A stretch of DNA of 64,000 bases from CAYSLU01 sp964431965 (GTDB lineage Bacteria; Verrucomicrobiota; Kiritimatiellia; CAIKKV01; CAYSLU01): assembly GCA_964431965.1 (NCBI GenBank), contig CAYSLU010000005.1, positions 1 to 64,000 of the forward strand. The letters are read 5' to 3'. Shown here one piece after another: positions 61,041 through 64,000 of this stretch. Both the position numbers and the translations under genes were made by a program. Under the pieces are notes generated by a model. The model had not been told where the DNA came from. It did not search any database and was given only the letters and a program-made list of their open reading frames with translations. Position 1 is the first letter of the stretch. Each line of letters begins with the position of its first letter.

Positions 61041-61649
61041 ATGGCATTCACACTGCCTGCACTGCCGTACGCGTACAATGCGCTGGAGCCGTACATCGAC
61101 ACGAACACGATGACGATCCATCACACCAAGCACCACAACACCTACCTGCAGAAGCTTAACGAGGCGATTGCGGGGACGGACCTGGAGCAGAAGAGCCCGG
61201 AAGCGATCGTGGCCGCGATCAACTCTGCGCCCGAGAAGATTCGCACGGCCCTGCGGAACCATGGCGGCGGATTCATCAATCACAACCTGTTCTGGGAGAT
61301 CATGGGGCCGGGCAAGGGTGGTCAGCCGAGCGGGGCGCTGGCGGACGCGATCCGCGCGACCTTCGGCAGTTTCGATAACTTCAAGAAGGAGTTCTCGACG
61401 GCGGCCGCCAATCGGTTCGGCAGCGGCTGGGCCTGGCTCGTCGTCAAGGCCGGGAAGCTCACCGTGCTGAGCACGGCCAACCAGGACAGCCCGATCATGG
61501 ACGGAACCGGAACGCCCGTCCTGGGGCTGGATGTGTGGGAACACGCCTACTACCTCAAGTACCAGAACCGCCGGCCCGAGTACATCGAGAGCTGGTGGAA
61601 CGTTGTCAACTGGGATGCCGTCGCCGCGCGGCTCGCCGCGGCGAAGTAG
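61041..61649 (+). CDS. sodA: Manganese/iron superoxide dismutase
   Basis: A 202-residue SOD of standard length. Metal ligands are H27 (TIHHTKHH), H81 (NHNLFW), D164 and H168 (DVWEHAYYL). The glycine at position 77 (GGGF) combined with glutamine in ANQDSP is the arrangement of manganese enzymes; iron enzymes have the glutamine earlier. The C-terminus RRPEYIESWWNVVNWDAV is typical. It converts superoxide to peroxide and oxygen in the cytoplasm. A strong AAGGAG precedes the start. It is a single plus-strand gene with its own hairpin, unrelated by context to the sugar genes, unless the FAD oxidases create oxidative load. Confidence 0.97.
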   Translation: MAFTLPALPYAYNALEPYIDTNTMTIHHTKHHNTYLQKLNEAIAGTDLEQKSPEAIVAAINSAPEKIRTALRNHGGGFINHNLFWEIMGPGKGGQPSGALADAIRATFGSFDNFKKEFSTAAANRFGSGWAWLVVKAGKLTVLSTANQDSPIMDGTGTPVLGLDVWEHAYYLKYQNRRPEYIESWWNVVNWDAVAARLAAAK

Positions 61650-61665
61650 CCCCGCTGCTCCGATG

Positions 61666-61703
61666 GGCGCACGGCGCGGTGCCCGGTGGCCGTGCCGTGC
61701 GCC
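61666..61703 (+). terminator. Hairpin downstream of sod
   Basis: GGCGCACGGC and GCCGTGCGCC form a perfect 10-bp stem with an 18-base loop, 16 bases after the sod stop and between converging genes (sod and GH32). There is no clear T-tract, so it may serve as a bidirectional terminator or transcript-stabilising structure. Confidence 0.5.
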
Positions 61704-61789
61704 GCACGACGGCGATCATCCATTCAGCGACCGCGGCGAGCGGCCCGGACTGCGCGCCGGGATCGTCACGCTTGGGCGGAACGGGTCCC

Positions 61790-63388
61790 TCAGCTCCCGT
61801 AGATCCGCTTCATTTGCCAGGCATCGATCGCACGGATCACGGCGTCGGCGCCCTGCGCCCGCAGCGACACGCCGAGGCTGTCGGACCGTCCAGGGTAGAC
61901 GCGCGCGGCAACGCACTGGCGACCGTTGACGAAGACCTCGACGATGCTCCGGTCGACGAACACGCGCAGCTTCAGCGGCTCGCCGGGCGCCAGGAATACG
62001 GGCGCGGTCTCCGGTGCGCGCGACGCCGCATCCGGCAGTTCGGAGGAGTAGGAGGTGTCGAGCGTGACCAGGCTGTCGCGCGACTCCCCCCATCGGGTCC
62101 ATCCGTCGCTGCGCAGCCAGTCGACAAATCCCCGCTGCCGGTAGAAGGCGATGCGCGTGAACTCCTCCTTGCCGGGCGAGCGCAGGACGTTGAGCTCGAC
62201 CATCTGTGCGCCCAGGGTATCGATTTCCACGGCGAGCTCGACCGCATTGCCCTGCACGCCGTCGAGCACGATCTCTCGGTTCGCCGGCAGCGTGACGCCC
62301 TCCATGCGCCGGTGCGCATCGCGCAGCGAATCCAGATCCCCGGCCGGCTCCTGTCCGAGCTCGTCGCGCCCGATGAGGGTCAACCGCCTCGGCAGGCTCA
62401 TGAGCTGGTCCCAGCCCGGTGTGCGCTTGGCCGCGTTCACGTTGAAGAGGGCGATGAGCCCGCCCTTCCCATCCGGCGTAGCCGAGGGCGCGTGCACGTT
62501 GCCCACATGCGCGGCACCGAATGTGAAGCTCCCACCCTGGGTGGCCACAAACTTGTCCCGCGCCTCGTCGTAATCGCCGAGCAGGTAGTGGCCGCCACTC
62601 ATGTGGCTGAAGTGGAGGAGAATGTGTCGGTCTCCGATCGGCCAGAAATACGGGCAGCCGAAGTCGTCGCCGGGCAGGCCGAACACATCGCCCTCGGCGA
62701 ACGGGTGCAGGTACTCCCAGCTCGCCAGATCGCGGGAACGGAAGAGGAATGGCGCGCGCAATCGTCTGCCGCTGGGGTGATGCGGCAGCGCGCCGCCGGT
62801 CAACGCATAGTAGGTGTCGCCTTTCCTCCAGATACACGGATCGTAGATCAGGTTCAGCGCGTCCTTCGGCGCCGGCTTGCCGTTCCAGCCCGGCAGTTGT
62901 TCCCGGCTGAGGCCGGTCGTCCACATGACGGGGCAGGGGATCACCGGCTTACCCCCGACCTTTTTCCAGTCCAGCAGCAGGGGGTCCGAGGCGACGGCCA
63001 CCATGGTGCCGGCGCCGACGCCGTGGTAGATGGCGATGGCTCGATCCTCCTCGACCAGGATTGAGCCCGAGAAGCATCGCTCCTCCGGGCCCGGCCTGAT
63101 GGCATAGGGCAGATCGCGCCAGTGGATGAGATCCGCGCTGACCGCGTGCCCCCAGTGCTGCCGGTCGTCGCCTGCCGGCTGGGCCTGGTAGAAGAGGTGC
63201 CAGCGACCCCGCCACAGGCAGAGGCCGTTGGGATCGTTCAGCGTGTTCTCCGGGCTGACGAAGTGGTAGAGGGGCCGCCACGGATCGGCCGCCAGATGCC
63301 GCCGCGTTTCCGCGAACCGGCGCAGAACCGGATCCTCCCGCAATCCCAGTTCCTGCGCCGCAATGGCTGCGTCGATGCTCTCGCTCAT
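61790..63388 (-). CDS. GH32-family fructosidase-like enzyme
   Basis: A 532-residue GH32 protein. The nucleophile is D52 in the NDPNG motif (51-55); FSGSILVEEDRAIAIYHG and LNLIYDPCIWRKGDTYY (RDP-equivalent, here YDP) follow. The usual ECP motif with the acid/base glutamate reads GDDFGCPYFWPIGDRH, so the glutamate is replaced. The C-terminal beta-sandwich (FVDWLRSDGWTRWGE, LKLRVFVDRSIVEVFVNG) is complete. No signal peptide. GH32 enzymes hydrolyse fructofuranosides; with the altered acid/base position the activity may differ, although related PVC proteins also vary here. It is probably in the same transcription unit as the esterase upstream. Confidence 0.88.
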   Translation of the reverse strand: MSESIDAAIAAQELGLREDPVLRRFAETRRHLAADPWRPLYHFVSPENTLNDPNGLCLWRGRWHLFYQAQPAGDDRQHWGHAVSADLIHWRDLPYAIRPGPEERCFSGSILVEEDRAIAIYHGVGAGTMVAVASDPLLLDWKKVGGKPVIPCPVMWTTGLSREQLPGWNGKPAPKDALNLIYDPCIWRKGDTYYALTGGALPHHPSGRRLRAPFLFRSRDLASWEYLHPFAEGDVFGLPGDDFGCPYFWPIGDRHILLHFSHMSGGHYLLGDYDEARDKFVATQGGSFTFGAAHVGNVHAPSATPDGKGGLIALFNVNAAKRTPGWDQLMSLPRRLTLIGRDELGQEPAGDLDSLRDAHRRMEGVTLPANREIVLDGVQGNAVELAVEIDTLGAQMVELNVLRSPGKEEFTRIAFYRQRGFVDWLRSDGWTRWGESRDSLVTLDTSYSSELPDAASRAPETAPVFLAPGEPLKLRVFVDRSIVEVFVNGRQCVAARVYPGRSDSLGVSLRAQGADAVIRAIDAWQMKRIYGS

Positions 63389-63458
63389 GGCTTCTTTCGC
63401 CTTTGTCTGACAGGGGCCGCGTGTCGTGTGGCACGGGCCCCATGGTCCATGCGGTCTG

Positions 63459-64000
63459 TCACCGCTTCAACCACGCCTCCATCATGGGCAGGCCGACGGC
63501 GCCATGCCACTCGTGGCCGCCGGAGAATGCGTCGAGTACGGCGTGCTGCGGAACACCCGCCACGCGGTAGCATTGCTTGATCCGCCGGAACTCCCGCTTC
63601 GCCACGTCGGGCAGGAACCCGAAGTCGCCCGCGCCGCTCTCGAAGCAGACCGGCCGCGGCGCGATTAGGCACGCCACGTCGGCCAGGTCGCCCCAGCGCA
63701 GGATGCCGTGCGGGAGCTGGCTGCCGCAGGTGGTCTCGATCTCGAGCGCGTAGGACCGGTACGAGGTCAGCGTGCCGCTGATCGTCGCGGTCTTGATACG
63801 AGGATCGAGGGCGGTCAGGAACAGCGTCATCATGCCGCCGGTGGACAGGCCGCAGCAGCCGATGCGGCTTGGATCGACCTCGGGCCGCGCCTGAAGCACA
63901 TCGAGCGCCACGGAGAGGTCGTGCAGCTGCATCCGCATGTAGGTGTAGCCGAGCAAGTTGGCCTTCAGCCCCTGCACGTTGCACATGTCGCGCCGGAAGT
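63459..64000 (-). CDS. Acetyl-xylan-esterase-like alpha/beta hydrolase (5' end outside window)
   Basis: The frame is open through the right edge, so the N-terminus is missing. The visible ~180 residues carry YTYMRMQLHDLSVALDVLQARP, the nucleophile elbow GCCGLSTGGMM (GxSxG), APRPVCFESGAGDFGFLPDV with the acid, and the histidine in FSGGHEWHG. This is the pattern of the AXE1/abhydrolase_7 esterases of PVC bacteria that remove acetyl groups from polysaccharides. It precedes the GH32 gene by about 70 bases on the same strand, so co-transcription is likely. Confidence 0.82.
   Translation of the reverse strand, partial: FRRDMCNVQGLKANLLGYTYMRMQLHDLSVALDVLQARPEVDPSRIGCCGLSTGGMMTLFLTALDPRIKTATISGTLTSYRSYALEIETTCGSQLPHGILRWGDLADVACLIAPRPVCFESGAGDFGFLPDVAKREFRRIKQCYRVAGVPQHAVLDAFSGGHEWHGAVGLPMMEAWLKR

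Noticed and set aside
61535..63064. Plus-strand 509-codon frame over sod and GH32
   Set aside because: It is out of frame with sod and antisense to GH32, both of which are certain genes.

Overview
The window is a high-GC, gene-dense carbohydrate-catabolism locus from an uncultured-type PVC-superphylum bacterium (Kiritimatiellota, Lentisphaerota or Planctomycetota would all fit). This placement is inferred from family content: GH172/DUF2961, DUF4838, DUF4434, uroporphyrinogen-decarboxylase-like proteins, FAD_oxidored (PF12831-type) oxidoreductases, heparinase-II/III-like proteins and a secreted GAGTIYR-repeat protein. No rRNA, tRNA or marker gene is present to confirm it. Almost everything lies on the minus strand. 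The plus-strand genes are a MntA-HepT toxin-antitoxin pair (left end), a LarA-like racemase, an AraC regulator and a superoxide dismutase.

Layout. 0.2-1.2 kb: MntA-HepT and an IS200/RAYT N-terminal scrap. 1.3-14.9 kb: a TIM-barrel protein, a two-module FAD protein and a UroD-like protein, then a run of DUF4838, ceramidase-like, GH172 and a secreted repeat protein; a REP-like inverted pair sits at 5.9-6.0 kb. 15.2-16.4 kb: LarA-like racemase. 16.9-22.3 kb: a translationally coupled operon of beta-helix protein, FAD oxidoreductase, ROK kinase and sulfatase. 22.3-28.8 kb: UroD-like, an internally deleted heparinase-like protein, alpha/beta hydrolase, DUF4434 protein, a cysteine-rich protein and a decayed gene start. 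29-32 kb: a large secreted glycosidase-like protein. 32.6-36.2 kb: sialidase-like protein, alpha/alpha-toroid protein, a RAYT transposase and the scrap of a GH1 beta-glucosidase. 36.2-43.5 kb: GH38, beta-propeller and D-2-hydroxyacid dehydrogenase (ATGA-coupled), then a beta-helix protein. 43.5-57.7 kb: FAD, heparinase-like, then a seven-gene run (heparinase-like, UroD, BNR, UroD, TIM-barrel, FAD, beta-propeller) that starts near an AraC regulator. 57.8-64 kb: a broken M14-like gene, araC, a broken GH172, sod, GH32 and a truncated esterase.

How the parts may work together. Glycosidases, lyase-like beta-helices, a sulfatase and esterases would trim a substituted (probably sulfated, possibly O-methylated) polysaccharide. 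The four FAD oxidoreductases and four UroD-like proteins recur beside them and could oxidise or demethylate the released sugars or substituents. That pathway is inference. No transporter, SusC/D pair or sigma/anti-sigma pair is visible in 64 kb, and only three proteins carry clear signal peptides.

The most unusual aspect is the amount of partial gene decay: an in-frame-deleted heparinase, a GH172 with a large deletion plus frameshift, a frameshifted M14 protein, a GH1 tail, a GH29-like gene start, an AbiEii-like tail, a beta-helix N-terminal scrap, and a 45-codon chimera joining the start of a beta-helix gene to the end of a BNR gene at a short shared sequence. This looks like a locus that grows and shrinks by duplication and short-homology recombination.
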